64,000 bases of DNA from Lineus longissimus (GCF_910592395.1 NC_088308.1:6029001-6093000), one strand, 5' to 3'; numbered from the stretch's first letter, positions 26,301-38,600 are shown. The notes: generated from the sequence alone by a model not told the origin. Made by a program: numbers and translations.

Positions 26301-26331
26301 CGCTTGCCCAACTGACTCGGAGAACAACTAG
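23315..26331 (+). CDS. TMEM272-like four-helix membrane protein (5' exon not found)
   Basis: Four coding exons: 23315-23419, 24127-24186, 24652-24858 and 26126-26331 (stop TAG). They join in frame with canonical borders and phases. The first exon is basic and cytosolic-looking (LAKIKEARREAKGSKVKFCK). The rest holds four hydrophobic segments: SSICIALFIGIPIAQVVIG, then FIPLYLLVGGCFA, then GAISLFLFIWFII, then FWIIIVQWIIAGLSVLCI. The stretch GAIYLNSCTIQSFIPLYLLV matches the hallmark of TMEM272-like proteins (YL..C..Q..IPIYLLVGG). The function of the family is unknown. No start codon lies in the first recognised exon, so at least one upstream exon is missing from the model. Intron 3 contains a large minisatellite. 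AATAAA lies at 26778-26783. Confidence 0.7.
23595..24085 (+). repeat. Dispersed interspersed repeat in TMEM272-like intron 1
   Basis: It contains two related blocks, CAAGATGGCTGCCTGGCGGC near 23599 and CAAGATGGCCGCCTGGGGGC near 23892, with GTGACCTTGAAAAGTAGGTC between. It ends in a GACGGACGACG-rich run, then CCAGAGGTGAGCTAAAAAC. Such tails are common in repeats of marine invertebrates. No reverse transcriptase or transposase is present. Confidence 0.55.
24291..24360 (-). repeat. Short palindromic dispersed repeat A, copy in TMEM272-like intron 2
   Basis: On the minus strand it runs from TACACTCCGGATGCAGTGGA to GACTGCCCCGGGAGTC, 70 bp, with the two ends imperfect inverted repeats. It is the shortest and cleanest copy of family A in the window. 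Confidence 0.65.
24926..25720 (+). repeat. Minisatellite with 57-58-bp units and a 172-bp higher-order period
   Basis: The basic unit carries GGCTGGTTGTTCCATTGGTA, then GTCACAAGACAACC, then TATACAAGAGTAAAC. From about 25214 three unit types alternate, and the string beginning TTGGCTGGTTGTTCCATTGG with GATCGTC or GATCCTC recurs at 25214, 25386 and 25558, exactly 172 bp apart. Each basic unit has GGTTGT and ACAACC, so each could form a small hairpin. Open frames through it are repeat artefacts. Confidence 0.9.
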
Positions 26332-29300
26332 GCTGTTATTTTCACCACTCGGCTGAAGACAATTAAGCATTCTGTCAATTCGTTTGCAAACTGTGCAAGT
26401 GAACTGCAAAGTTACAGATTTCACAATCGCTCCCGAAATTTCTCTTCACCGTCCTCTGTCACTGAGTCTCTTTTGCCCAACCAAGTAAGAGGACTACGCG
26501 GCAAGGTTTCCTCTTGATCGACAAAGCTAAAGGACATCACCAAAGACAAAGACTTAAGACAATCTGTCCGTCTCATTTAAGTCCAGTTTGGTAGTGACGA
26601 GGTGATGGTAATGATTAAACCAACGACGAATATTTGTAGTTTTTTTTTATTCAGCGACTAAAAGAGAAAGTGTGAAAACATCAAGTTGACCACAGAATAC
26701 TTGCCAGCTTGAAATTCATCCATATTGCAGACAAGGAGAACTCATTCAGTTATTTTGAAAGATGCTAGAATGCTGTAAATAAAAAATCTCATTACAATCC
26801 TTGGATAACCTCTCCATTTTTCTCCTTCTGAGAATGGTGTCCCTATTGACTCAGAACTGTGCATATCAGTTTCACTTGTGAACGTGCTGCTTTATAATGA
26901 GCACAGTCACCAAGTCAAATTAATGTCACAGTCATGTTTGTTCTTATGATGTCGCATCCATTTCAGCACCAGAATGGTAGCTCTGGCTGGTGATAAGCCT
27001 TGGCCATAACCCCTATAAATTGACTTTGATGCAAACATATTATCAGCAAGAGCAAGTATGCACTTTTTAAAGACTGTGCTTAAAACTGTAGCAGTACACA
27101 TCATGCTTTTGACTCAGCAGCCTGTTCATACTTTCACACAGTAAAAACATCCCGGTTCTCAGAATCTGGACCTCTTTCTCATCTCCTGACTCTAATGTGC
27201 AAGACAGCTTCTGTTGTCAAGTGGTGAGGCACCTTGACCCTCAATTTTTTTACATTACTTAACTTCCTGGCAACTCGCATAAGCACGGAGGCTACACCGC
27301 TGGAAGTTCAGTATGGCGATGAGGTGGAATACTGGTACCAATGTCCTTTGAATTCTAGGTAAGAGAAGAATGAAGAATGTTACCAGATAGTCTCGATATT
27401 TGGAAATTTGGAGACCTCTTTATTCTCTGTTGTGTGAAACAAAAGCATTTGCCCAAAATGCCAAATGTCTGATAAATTCAACAGTACATTTAGCGAGTTG
27501 AACAAAAGCTTCAGTCAACAAACACCACAATTCCCTCTCACTGATGCATTTATGATTCGATGCAATTGGACTTATCAATAGACAAACACATTCTCAGCCA
27601 GATAGATTCGACATTTGGAGACCTCTTCATTCGCTGTTGTGTGAAACAAAAGCATTTGCCCAAAATGCCAAATGTCTGATAAATTCAACAGTACATTTAG
27701 CGAGTTGAACAAAAGCTCCAGTCAACTTACACCAAAATTCCCTCTCACTGATGCATTCATAATTCGATGCAATTGGACTTATCAACGGACAAACACATTC
27801 TCAGCCAGATAGAATCGATATTTGGAAATTTGGAGACCTCTTCATTCTTTGTTGTGTGTAACAAAAGCATTTGCCCAAAAAGCCAAATGTCTGATAAATT
27901 CAACAGTACATTTAGAAAGTTGGACAAAAGCTCCAGTCAACTTTAATACACCACAATTCCCTCCGGCTGTTGTATCTATGATTCAATGCAATTGGACTTA
28001 TGAACAGACAAACACATTCTCAGCCAGATAAATTTGATATTTGGGAATTTGGATAACCCCTCATTCTTTGTTGTATGTAACCTAAGCACTTGCCCGAAAT
28101 GCCAAATGTCTGATAAATTCAACAGTTCATTTGGAAGGTTGGACAAAAACTCCAGTCACTCGACTAACAAATTTCGATGATGTATTCACAATATACTGCA
28201 ATGGGTATGGGTATCAGGTCGGGTAAACGGTGAGGCATTCCTAAGTTGGAATAAAAAAATAGCTTTTTCATTAGAGTAGGCCTACCGTATCTGAAGTAAC
28301 AAAGATGGGGATGGATTGGATATTTCGTCACAGAAGATAGCACCCTCTTGCATTGCAAACATGGCCTACAACACGACTTCTCCTTACACATGGAGGGAGT
28401 AAGTATGTATCGAGTGAAATGGCCCGACATTGACAGGATGAGAAGATGGGAAATGTATCTCAAACTGCAGAAAAAGTAACAGCATCATGTGTAACAAGGG
28501 GTTAACCAGCTCATGAGCTAAAGACGTGAATTACAATACTTTTCACGACGTTACATTATACGTGTATACAATGTTGCAAAACAATATCTCGAATGGGGCA
28601 ACTATATAGCTGGATAAACGCCGGGATAGGGCCCCGGAATAAGGCCTAGCAGCCAAAAGGAACAGAAATCAAATAGAAATCGAGAGGTTACCTAGCAAGC
28701 CGAAAAATTTCGCGTCTTCTCCCCTCCGATGATTTGTCTCGAAAGGCAAAGAGAGACTGGACCTTGGACCGATTGGCGACCATTTGATATCTGACACCTG
28801 CCATCCTTGTCCCAATGAGGATGCTGGAACATGTGGAAATGTATGGCAGAGGGTATGCTTGGCGGCCTGGAGGCCCAGGTTATGACACCGTCCGCACTTT
28901 TGAGTGGCAGATGCCAATGGGAGGGGCAGTACCAGGTGACCTTAGCGGCCGGAGCGGATTGACTGTACTGGTCAAAAGTGACTTTTCCTATTAGAACGCC
29001 TGAAGATTTCTCTCTTATATACAGCTGATTTTCCTTGCCAGTGTGGGGTAGTTTTGAAGAAAAAAGTATATACTAGCCGGAGCCGTGGTGGCACCATCAA
29101 TGCCATATTATCTGGTTTACCGGGGGGGTGGGGGGGGGGGGCACAATGGGAGCATGAATTGGATCATTTGAGATGCTATATCCAAAAAGTGACTTGGCGA
29201 ATAACATGTCTAGATCCTAACAATCCCGAACGCGTCGAGCTGACGTCGTACGGTAATACGCTTGATATCGACGAATTATGCAAATTGTCTTACGATTTGA

Positions 29301-29394
29301 AATTTCCGCCTAGAGAACTTGCGCAACTCCCAAACTTTTGACCAATCAGTATGCGCTACGTTTCGTCTGCTCGTCGCTGAGGCAAAGCGTCAAA
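26332..29394. other. TMEM272-like 3' UTR and intergenic DNA up to the PLA2 gene
   Basis: No gene recognised. It holds a dispersed repeat B copy at about 27286-27320, a 207-219-bp tandem repeat at 27395-28175 and G-rich tracts near 29122-29141. An open frame 29054-29341 just upstream of the PLA2 start runs through the G tract and has no homology. Confidence 0.45.
27395..28175 (+). repeat. Tandem repeat, unit about 207-219 bp, nearly four copies
   Basis: The block GCCCAAAATGCCAAATGTCT recurs at about 27451 and 27658, and in varied form at 27873 and 28092. It is followed each time by GATAAATTCAACAGTACATT-like sequence, then CAATTGGACTTATCAA-like sequence in all but the last, shorter copy. Divergence rises to the right. 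The frames it opens are not genes. Confidence 0.85.
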
Positions 29395-31372
29395 ATGGTG
29401 GACAGGATGGTGAAGTTTAGTTTTCTTTTCGTCATTTTGGTAAATTTTAGAGTCCCTGTTTTAGGGATAGATATGAACGATCTGGAAAAAGACGCCGAGG
29501 GGTCTTTGGAAGCGTTGGACAACATTCTTTCTTCTTTTCAAGGTGACGAAGCCTGTGAATTTAAGTGTCCAAATGGTAAGACTAGCGGTATACAATGTTT
29601 CAATGTATGTTTGTAATGTATTCTAATCTAGCCTATACTGTATACATGCAATGTGTACATGGCACTGACTGTGTATATTATGTGACAACAATAAACTCAG
29701 TTCGCCTGTCAAGACTTGCTTGACCCTGAACTTTTGTTTGAAGTGTAGTACGGTACCCTACTACCACAGGCCCCTGAAGCCTAGTTAGCGGGATTATCGG
29801 GCTAAACAATGGGATAAGCCAGGAAAGTACTATGAAAAGAGTAAAAAAGGGCTTGTGCTCACAGTGTCCTTTATCTAACTCTATTTTACCATGCTGCAGA
29901 AGGAGAAGTGAAGAAACCTAGGCCTGGCCACAAACCAACCTCAAATGGATGTGGATCTTTTGGAATAAAGGTACACCAAATCATCAATAACTTTGAGAAT
30001 TTTACATCATGTAACCAACAAAATGGACATTGTAGCTTTACCATATTCTGCCATAGGAAGAACTTGAAATGAATAATCAGTTTGAAATTTTCAAACGTTG
30101 GTTGGAGTGCCATCAGTTCTTGGTCCTTCGTTACCTTAAAAAAGTAATGTTAGTAATGTTTCATCTCTCCATAAAGTTTAAAGGCCCCATGACACCTTCT
30201 TTAAATCTTGTTTCCAGGGCACATGATGCATTGTGTCGGCCCTGGGCTTCCATTATTTGCAAAAAAACTCTTTTTCAAAAAAAGGAAAGGTCTGCCACAT
30301 CGTAGGGCAATAGGAGTGGTATCAATACTTTGAGGTATAATCTTTCAATAATCTCAAACTTCAGTTGGAGACAAGCTCACTGCCAGAGATGACACGATGC
30401 TGTGACGTACATGACTTTTGCTACGATACATGTGGTAAAGTCCGAGCAGACTGTGATGACCAGTTTCAGCTGTGTTTGTATGAGATGTGTGAGGCAAAGA
30501 AGACAACGTTTACAACTGATCAGTACGAAGGTGAGAGTCTCCTGCATAGATAATCTTTGGTCCTCGGGGTTGGCACTAATTCCCAAAATTGATGCAGTTT
30601 CAGCAATCACAGTATTGACACTTATTGATTTGAGTCAAGTCATTTTTCAAACTTTAAAGTATCACATCATCTTTAGACCATGCAAATTCAGTGTAGATAG
30701 AATCAGGTGATTGCTGGTTATACTGTTGTCTATAAAACGTTTTCAAAATGATCGTATTATTGTCTCCTCTTGGAGAGTCTGTCAAGCCATTTTAAAATGT
30801 GTCTGAATAAAGGAGTTGATTTTTTTCCAGGGTGTTTTTCAACCATTAAGTTAATGTTGACTGGCGTTAGAACTATGGGTTGTCCAGCTTATAAAGCAGC
30901 GCAAAAAAAATCTTGCGTGTGCAAAGTGGCACCAAAAGAGGACAAGACGATTGATGAAGATGAAAATGAAGAACAAGAACAAGAAGACGATCCTTATGAA
31001 GATACTTTTGCTCCTTATCAAGAAGAGGATGATGAAGAATGGGGTAATGAAGATGCACACTATAATCCATTCGGTAATGTCCCAGAGTTGCCGCCGCTGT
31101 TCAAAGAAGGTGAAGTTGATCCCTTTGATGGCCTGGCAGAGCAAATGGCCGAGTTCCGATCGTCCAGTAAGATATGGCTGGACGACAAAGAGTTTGATAA
31201 AACTTTAAAGGACAGTAAAGTGACTGACCGTCTGAAGGCAACGGCGGACGTTCTCAGAGATGCCATGGAGAAATCAAAAACTATTGGCAAAGCTGCGGAA
31301 AAAAGTCGAGAGGAGGCGATGACCAAGATTAAGGCAGCAAAGAAGGTTGTGAGCCCGCAAGGGGAGTTGTGA
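29395..31372 (+). CDS. PLA2G12: Group XII secreted phospholipase A2, constant exons plus last exon T1 (acidic tail isoform)
   Basis: Secreted or ER-luminal PLA2-fold protein. Constant exons: 29395-29575 (signal peptide FSFLFVILVNFRVPVLG, then mature protein), 29900-29970 (GCGSFGIK, the group XII calcium loop) and 30365-30530 (TRCCDVHDFCYDTCGK, with catalytic-type His100-Asp101). They end in phase 1. Last exon T1 (30831-31372) adds GCFSTIKL, MGCPAYKAAQKKSCVC and then a tail of about 150 residues. The tail has an acidic run (DEDENEEQEQEDD, EEDDEEW) and a helical Lys/Glu/Ala end; the total is 319 residues. Human PLA2G12A matches to the cysteine module but has only a short tail. T2 and T3 are alternative last exons downstream. 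I saw no AATAAA between T1 and T2. Family assignment is firm; catalytic activity is inferred. Confidence 0.88.
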
Positions 31373-32368
31373 TGATCAGATTCTTGTTGTTTTTAGGGTA
31401 TGGTGACGACTAGTTTTCAACTTGTGTGTGGATGTAATCTTAAAAACTTCTTACTAATAGTCCTTTTCTTGATTTCAGCTCTTGTATGCACAGTTAATTT
31501 TAACAATCAATGGTGTTTATGCTTAACCAGCTTGAAACACAAACTGCCAAAAGCAATGAATAGAGAAAAACGATAATATTGGGGATACCTTTAGCAGTTT
31601 TATTGCAAAATTCTTGGCATAATCTTAGCTCAAACAGTAAAAAGGAAACGACTAATGTAGCTCTGAAAGCCAAAAAGATTTAACTATCTAAAACATGATT
31701 GCACAAGGGTATTCAAGTCATGTTGGTGGGTTGTTTTATTATTCAGTTATGGGCATTTTTGTTCTTTGTCTGATGTCTGTGACCCAGCATTTGGTTTAGA
31801 GACCGAGACTGTGTATTGAAAGGCAAAATGTGTTCCCAGCAACCGTCCACATAATTGCACTTAAAATCCCTTCTAATTACTTTATTCCAGTGTTGTGATG
31901 ATTCGAAAATTTTCTGGCGGGTGGTGTGCCAGGTCTTGCTAAACCAGCTTTATACTAAGTCCAGCCTTTCTTTGCAATTTTCCTCCAGTCAAATTTGTTT
32001 TATTGGTATTAGCAAGAATTCATTGAAGTGACTCCACCTTCTCATGTGGCAGTTATCTTCTTTAGTGTATTACGTTTGGAATTCATTAGAAATTCAACCT
32101 CCACACTGTTTCCCCCGTCCTAAAATGTGAAACGATTCGGTATTCAAAAAGATGCCTCCGAAAAAAACCATTAACATGTGTTAGGTAGTATTTCCTGTGT
32201 CAGTACATTTTATGTCATCTGAGCACAATGGGGATATGAACGTCTTGCAAATGTGTTAATAGTAGTTATGTGTAAGTCACTGCGTAAACCACATCAGAAA
32301 TACCACTACCAGGCCTAAAATCCTCTTCTAAGCTGGATGTTCATGTCTCTGTGCCTCTCTCTTCATAG

Positions 32369-33036
32369 GTTGTGACAATATGGCAGGATTAGTGGCATCT
32401 ACAGCACGAGCCATGGGCTGCCTATCATACAAGAAGTCACAGATCGGGAGCTGTATATGTGAAGTGGGGAAACAGATAGAGGCAGTTAAGAGTGAGACTT
32501 CAGTTGTTGGGGAGAACGGTGAACAGGTGCAAAGAACAGGATCTGATAGTCCAGCCGAGAGTCCTGGAGATGGAGGAGAAATTATGGATTCTGAAGCATT
32601 GGCGATGAAGATGGCTGTTGAGGTAGAAACAGTTTCTACTGAAGATGATGATGCTGATGATGATGATGATGATGATGATGACGATGCCACCGTTGATGAA
32701 GAAGAAGAAGACGATGAAGATGTTGATGATTTTGAAAGGATTTACAACAGTATCCATAGCATTAAAGAGCCACATGATCCTGCATTCAAAAAGGGCAAGA
32801 AAGGTTTCCAGGATCGCCTGAGGCGCTTGAAGGACTCCCTGGTCGACATTGACATGATCAAGCTTCCCGAACCACCCGCCGAGCTCGATGATGAAATTGA
32901 TGAGATGATCCAGAGCGACGATGAGTTTAAGAAATACATTGAGGAGTTTCAGCATGACGAGATGCTGGCATCTGTCATTCGTGGTGATGAGGATGTGTTT
33001 GATAAACTTGACAAACTTTCACCACCTGGGTCGTAG
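32369..33036 (+). CDS. PLA2G12: Alternative last exon T2 of the group XII PLA2 (long Asp/Glu-rich tail)
   Basis: Acceptor CTTCATAG then a phase-1 start, matching the donor at 30530. It begins GCDNMAGL, then MGCLSYKKSQIGSCICEV, the same four-cysteine module as T1 and T3. The tail of about 190 residues has an uninterrupted Asp run encoded by a GAT microsatellite (about 32645-32685), then EEEEDDEDVDD, then amphipathic segments rich in Asp, Glu and Lys. With the constant exons the product is 361 residues. AATAAA at 33726-33731 could end this transcript. An independent gene is unlikely because no signal peptide or catalytic exon precedes it. Confidence 0.75.
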
Positions 33037-34167
33037 GAAATTTATGCGTTAAATTGACAAATAATTGAAATAAGGAATGACAAAATATGAAATTTTTTCA
33101 GGAATACTTTGGGTAACTTATATTCATTCTCAGTTCGTAGTCAGTTTTTCCCCTGAAAATGTTCCGATAATGTGAAAGCATCTTCTGAAGAAACTAGAAA
33201 ATCCCTTTTTCCTAGTTGTGTCTCTAATACAAGTTGCTGTCTGCCTAAGTTCTATCTGTGTTCAGAAATTTTGAATTAGGATGTAGTTTTAGATCTTGGA
33301 CAGCTGTCATTCATTAGTAGTACACCTTTAAACAAGAAATTTAACAATGGAAAAGCAAGATTTGGTGCAAATGCTGCACTATATTCTAACACTTCTTTCG
33401 GTTTGGAATCATCAACTACCACCACAGTGATTCAAATTTAGAAATACCAGTTACAGGCCACCATACATGTAGATTTGCCCGCATCTTTTGTCAAAAGATC
33501 TATTTTAAAAAGGTGTCGAGGGGTATTTTTTAGATTCCTTTTGCCACTGTTTCACCAGGCAGAAAGTATTCTGGCGAGTCCATTACATGGGATATAAAAT
33601 TTGAATCACCACCATTCTTATATGATGATGATCTTGTCATGAGTTAACTTGTGTTGTTGTCTGTTTCAGAACAGATCCTCCAATCTACTTTCTACATAAC
33701 ACGACGGCTTCTTGTTGATGATAACAATAAACTATAATATCATCTCTCTTTTTCAGAAAAACATCTATCAGTGTGTGTCTAACAATAACATGTTAAAAAT
33801 GTCTGCTGTTGTGTCTCTTGTCACGATGATGGTGAAAAAACGTCTGCTGTTTTCAAATAGAAAAAGATGTCTCTGCTGTTATCTGTTTTGTCATGATTAT
33901 GAAAAAATGTCTCTGCTGTTTTAGTTCAAATGTCTCCTCTGTTATCGTATGATCCCTGTGATTCTCTTTTAAATCTTGACTATGAAATAACCTTTCAATA
34001 TTCTAGTCGATTTTTGTAGACCTATCAAACACTGATGAGAAACGGGCCTTGCCTCACCAGGAAACTCATTGCAGAATGACATCTGGTAGCTTCCCACTCA
34101 GTGTGTTTCGTCTCCCTTTGTTACTATCACCCATTTGTTATAACAGTCTGTCTCCTTCTCTCCTCAG

Positions 34168-34385
34168 GGTGCAAAATGGCCGCTGAACTGATGCACGGTG
34201 GAACCAGTTCGCTCGGTTGTCACTCCTACCTGGAATCACAGAAAAAAGCTTGTCAGTGCACAGGTGGTCAGCGGGACCCTTTGAAATATTTAGACGAGGA
34301 AGTGAAAAAGAAAAAACGTGATGTTCTGGATGTTCTTAGTGATCTTGATGGTCTTCTAGATCTGGATACAAAAGATGAGTTATAG
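34168..34385 (+). CDS. PLA2G12: Alternative last exon T3 of the group XII PLA2 (ends in KDEL)
   Basis: Acceptor CTCCTCAG, phase 1, same joining phase as T1 and T2. It encodes GCKMAAEL, then LGCHSYLESQKKACQC, the closest of the three to human PLA2G12A (LGCKPYLDSQRAACRC). A short charged tail ends LDTKDEL followed by a stop. KDEL at the C-terminus of a signal-peptide protein is the canonical ER-retrieval signal. The human protein ends in the related KTDL. The product would be 211 residues, so T3 is probably the ancestral last exon. AATAAA lies 17 bp after the stop (34402-34407). Confidence 0.82.
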
Positions 34386-34401
34386 CATTGACTATGGCAT
34401 G

Positions 34402-34407
34402 AATAAA
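34402..34407 (+). terminator. Polyadenylation signal of the PLA2 T3 transcript
   Basis: AATAAA shortly after the KDEL exon stop codon. A second AATAAA occurs at 35196. Confidence 0.6.
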
Positions 34408-35692
34408 ATTGTCGCTGATGATTCAATTGTTATAGGGGACCTTCCTTTATTGCTGAAATCATGATTGTTGCTACGTGTATTTGTTAATGTGATACATGTA
34501 GGCCTTAACCTTAGTGATTATCTGTTAGAGAATGAAAGCGCCCAGCTATTTGTGTGCATACATATTTTTCTTTTGGATAGAAACCATTTTGTTAACTGTG
34601 ATAATACTTTTAATACCCTTGACATGTAGAAGCTTTAGTCCATATGAACAAATTGTTAGTGAATCTTAGTTTGATTTTAAAGCAAGTTGATCAACAACAC
34701 ATCTTCCCAGATGATAATGATTGTTAGCAGTACTTGATATGTATGCAAGACTGTAAAATGAAATTTCATGTAAAAATCATGTTCCAAGTGCTTGCCATCT
34801 AAAAATTGGTGGTTTAGGGCTTAAATTTAATGATGATGGTTGGCCAATTGCTTGATTTAATTTATAGACTTTTGAATGGCTGCCATTTTGTTAGCAAAAT
34901 TGCGAAATTGTGTAAGAATTCAAATCTAGTCAGAAAGTTGCCTCCCGGTAATTATTTTTTACACGTATTGTTTTGGAGGTAATACCAAATCTTTGGAGTG
35001 ATTTGTAAAACCAGATCTGTTGGTGTTGCTTTTCACTGTAAGAGAAGTCTGTTGGTGTTCTCTTCTGTGAAATTGAAGTAATAGACTCACTTACGTATTT
35101 ATACTCAAGATACATGTAGCAACATTGTATTTTTCTATTGTCCTAAGTCTTCCGATGGGATGGATTTTTCTTACATATCTCAGATTTATAGATTGAATAA
35201 ATCTACATTTTGATAAATTTGGTTGTTCTTGATTCTTTCAATGGAGTGTTTTTGAATTGCATCTCCTATCTAAAAAGATATCCCTTTCCAGACTTTACAT
35301 CGTGAACTACATTTCTGACTCCGCTTTCTTCGTTGTTTAACATATAATGTAAAGAAGAACAAAACGTTTTATACACAGTAAGCAAAATTATTTTCTCTAG
35401 TGTATACAGTACATGGAACACATTGAATCTCTTACAATTTCTCAGGCGGTGCTAAAAAGGCATGCTGTGCAGGAGTTAAAATAATAATACACCTGGCAAT
35501 ATGCCACCATTGTCGATGATACTGCTTGCTTGTTTTAAAATTAGGGCAATACCATTCTCGACTAAAATATGCTTTGTCCTAGTTCAGTAATGCCTACTGC
35601 AATGCAAACGTATCTGAAGAACTTCAAATCTCCACTCATTTGAAAGAAAAGCAAAGATCTGATTGAGATGTTCATCCTCTCTTGTACAAATA

Positions 35693-38600
35693 TCAATAAC
35701 AATCCACTAAGATATCCTCGGATTCAGTTGACCAGGCAATGATGTCGTCCAATAAGGATTCAGGATTGGACACATACTCATCTGTGGTCTGTTGCAACTG
35801 TCTCATCAAAGTGTCAAGGTCCAAGCTAAACAGAATGGATAAGAATTGAAAAGTCCGAGAGAAATGTTCACACTTGCAGTCTCCATCAACTTTTACCTCT
35901 ATAAAGGTCTCAGAATTCAACATTGAATCACTGGAAAATGATAAAAAATTGCCAAATTCGATTGTATCGTCAGCTTTGGTCAGTCCAACTTTCTTCAACT
36001 CGGTGTCTATGAAATCAGAACTTATGCCCCGAGATTCACATTTTGTCCGCAAATCTAACAGAACCTCACAAGCTTTTAATTTGACGCTCTGATCATAATC
36101 GCCAGCTGATGACAGTAAGGATTCGAGGCAGTGATTCGATTGCAGTCTCTCAAGTTTCTCCAAGTAGTCTTTTTGTCTTTTTGTCCCTTCACTGCCACCG
36201 TCACAATCATTGTCAGCTGCACATGTAAGTGTAAATGAGTTTTGAAATAAAGTTTGAGCATAACTTGGAATGTCATTCCCATTTCTCAGATGACTGCCTC
36301 CTTCAAGCAAGGTGTTTGCAATCACACCTTCCCAGAACTCGATTGCATGTAACTTCACTTCCCAGTCAAAGTCATTCCTGGCACTAGCAACACATGAGTA
36401 AGTCTTTGGGAGCACTGTCTCTGGGATAGAGCCAGCCTTGACGAGGTAACAGAGAAGAGACATGGCTGATCTGCGTGGGAAGCCTTCTGCATCATTTGTG
36501 ATGATTTCCATGGCCGCATCAACCAGCTGCTCCTGAAAAATGTAGGAAAAAATAATGTGCAGGAAGACCACGACTGTTGAGATGAGTAATTTTGGATGTT
36601 TGCAGACAGGTCTTTAAGTGCTGAAATTGTCATTGTATGAGAATTTCAAGAGTTTCAAGTGTTATTGTCATTGAACTGAAGGACAAAACAAGTGCTCCCT
36701 TCTTTTACTATAGTTTTGCCATGACCGACCATTAATAATGAAATCACGAGTGCTGTCAAACCAGGTCACCTTCCTCTTACAGTACATGCTAGGATGGACA
36801 GAAATCAAACCACGGACTTCTAAGATTATCTGTTAGAATATCTTAATGTACATGTAAGTACAGCTCCATTGGCACTGCTATGACAACACACACAAGGACC
36901 AATATCTTACCAGTTGATCAGCAGTTTTCCACAATTGTCGACAACTGAACATCTGTTGGATACTAGAAAGTGCTGTAGCTCGGACATAGTTATCGCTATC
37001 TTTGATACCATCCATAACGAACTGCTGAAAGTTGTGCTCCAGGATCCAATCAGTTACTTTCTCTGCAAGAAGAGAATATTGATTCAGATCCACAAGGTGG
37101 TGAGAAGCTGTTTTCGAAAGGTGAAATGTCACATGCAGCCAGGTGCCAAGTAAATGAGGAAATGCTGATGATGAACTCTTTTCTCTGACCTATATGAAGT
37201 CAAAATGACAGTGCTAAAGCATATGACCAGCTTTAATCGTTTTTTTTTTAAACAAGACACCTACTACATTAAAAGTTGTATGTAAGAGACTGACTCACCT
37301 GAATTTGATGCACAAACTCCAGCAACAAATGTTAAAGCAGAATCCCTGACCTCCCACCTGACATCACACATCAACTTCTGCATGAGGCGGCCAATATTTG
37401 GAAATGGATGCAAACACACGAGCATACATGCGATGAAGGCAAGTAATGTGTCAATGGATTTAACCATAACCTAAAATGAAAGCACAGGCATTTATACTAA
37501 CGATATGCAGACACAGTTCTGCTCTTGAACCTTCACCCTACAAAAGTTAAGGACCAAGAAAACATCCTTACCCCAGTATCTGTATCAGCTGATTCCAGAA
37601 TGGCAATCAAAATAGCCACTGTCTTCTCCAAATCTTCTTTAGGACAGGCAGTCTTTTGATCAGCAATTAACTTCAAATAGTCAAAGGCAGCTTTCTGTAT
37701 CTGTACTGACCCATGGAGAAACTGAGACCACTTCGTTGAGATTGGGATACCGACAGTTAACGTTGTTTCTAGAACTGTGTGAAGGTCACGGAGAGTCAGG
37801 ACTGGTTCAACCTGGAGAGAAAGAAGTAATAAAATAAACTTCCAAAGGACTAGCAGAAATTGTCAAGACACCAACAGCAAGGGACAACTTAAACACACAG
37901 GGCCGAGATGTTCAAAACAACGTTAGCTTTAACGAAGTGTTTCAAATCTATACGTGAAAATGTTGACGGGTTTAACTGAAAGAGATAACATCCTTAAGGA
38001 TACCTAACGTAACCATCTCGACTGACATTACCACACTTCACTACTGCCATCCTTGCACTGATGACAAAGTAAGCAACCTTGATCAGTGGTGAATTTGACG
38101 TCCAAAATGGTGTTCTTTCCTGTGACGGCGTCATCTGCATGGCTTCTATAGATAATTTCTTTTCCAATGTGGACACTGTATTCATTGGTTATGAAGTGTA
38201 ACACAATCAAACATTTACCTCGGGGCTATTTTTCATGAGATCCTTACAGCGACACACCAGGCAAAGTGTCGCTCTCCTAAAGATGGCTTTCCCATCAAAG
38301 AATTCCTGTAAAGGGTCGACAGAGCTAACAGAGTCTTGCGTCAATAGTCGTATTGGATGCTGAAGAAGGGATCTTTGCTTTTGGTGGATCAACTTATCTC
38401 TGAATTGAAATTAGAAAGATTGTAGAATCAGAATGATGAGATTAAAAGGATATTTAGTTTGTCAAAGGCCATCTGTTCAGCACCTGCAAAAAAACCAGAC
38501 GCCTTTTGATATTAAAGCTGCGAAGAGAGATATCAGCTGACCTTGGGTTCAAGTAACAAGATGGTATACATGTACATGTATGAATTTGCTTTTCAAGGTT

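Noticed and set aside
29054-29341. Small gene upstream of PLA2G12
   Set aside because: The frame crosses an interrupted G tract and shows no homology or signal for translation.
38028-38210. Extra BRAT1 exon between 38219 and 37811
   Set aside because: The flanking exons already join in phase 0 and this frame ends in a stop without splice sites.
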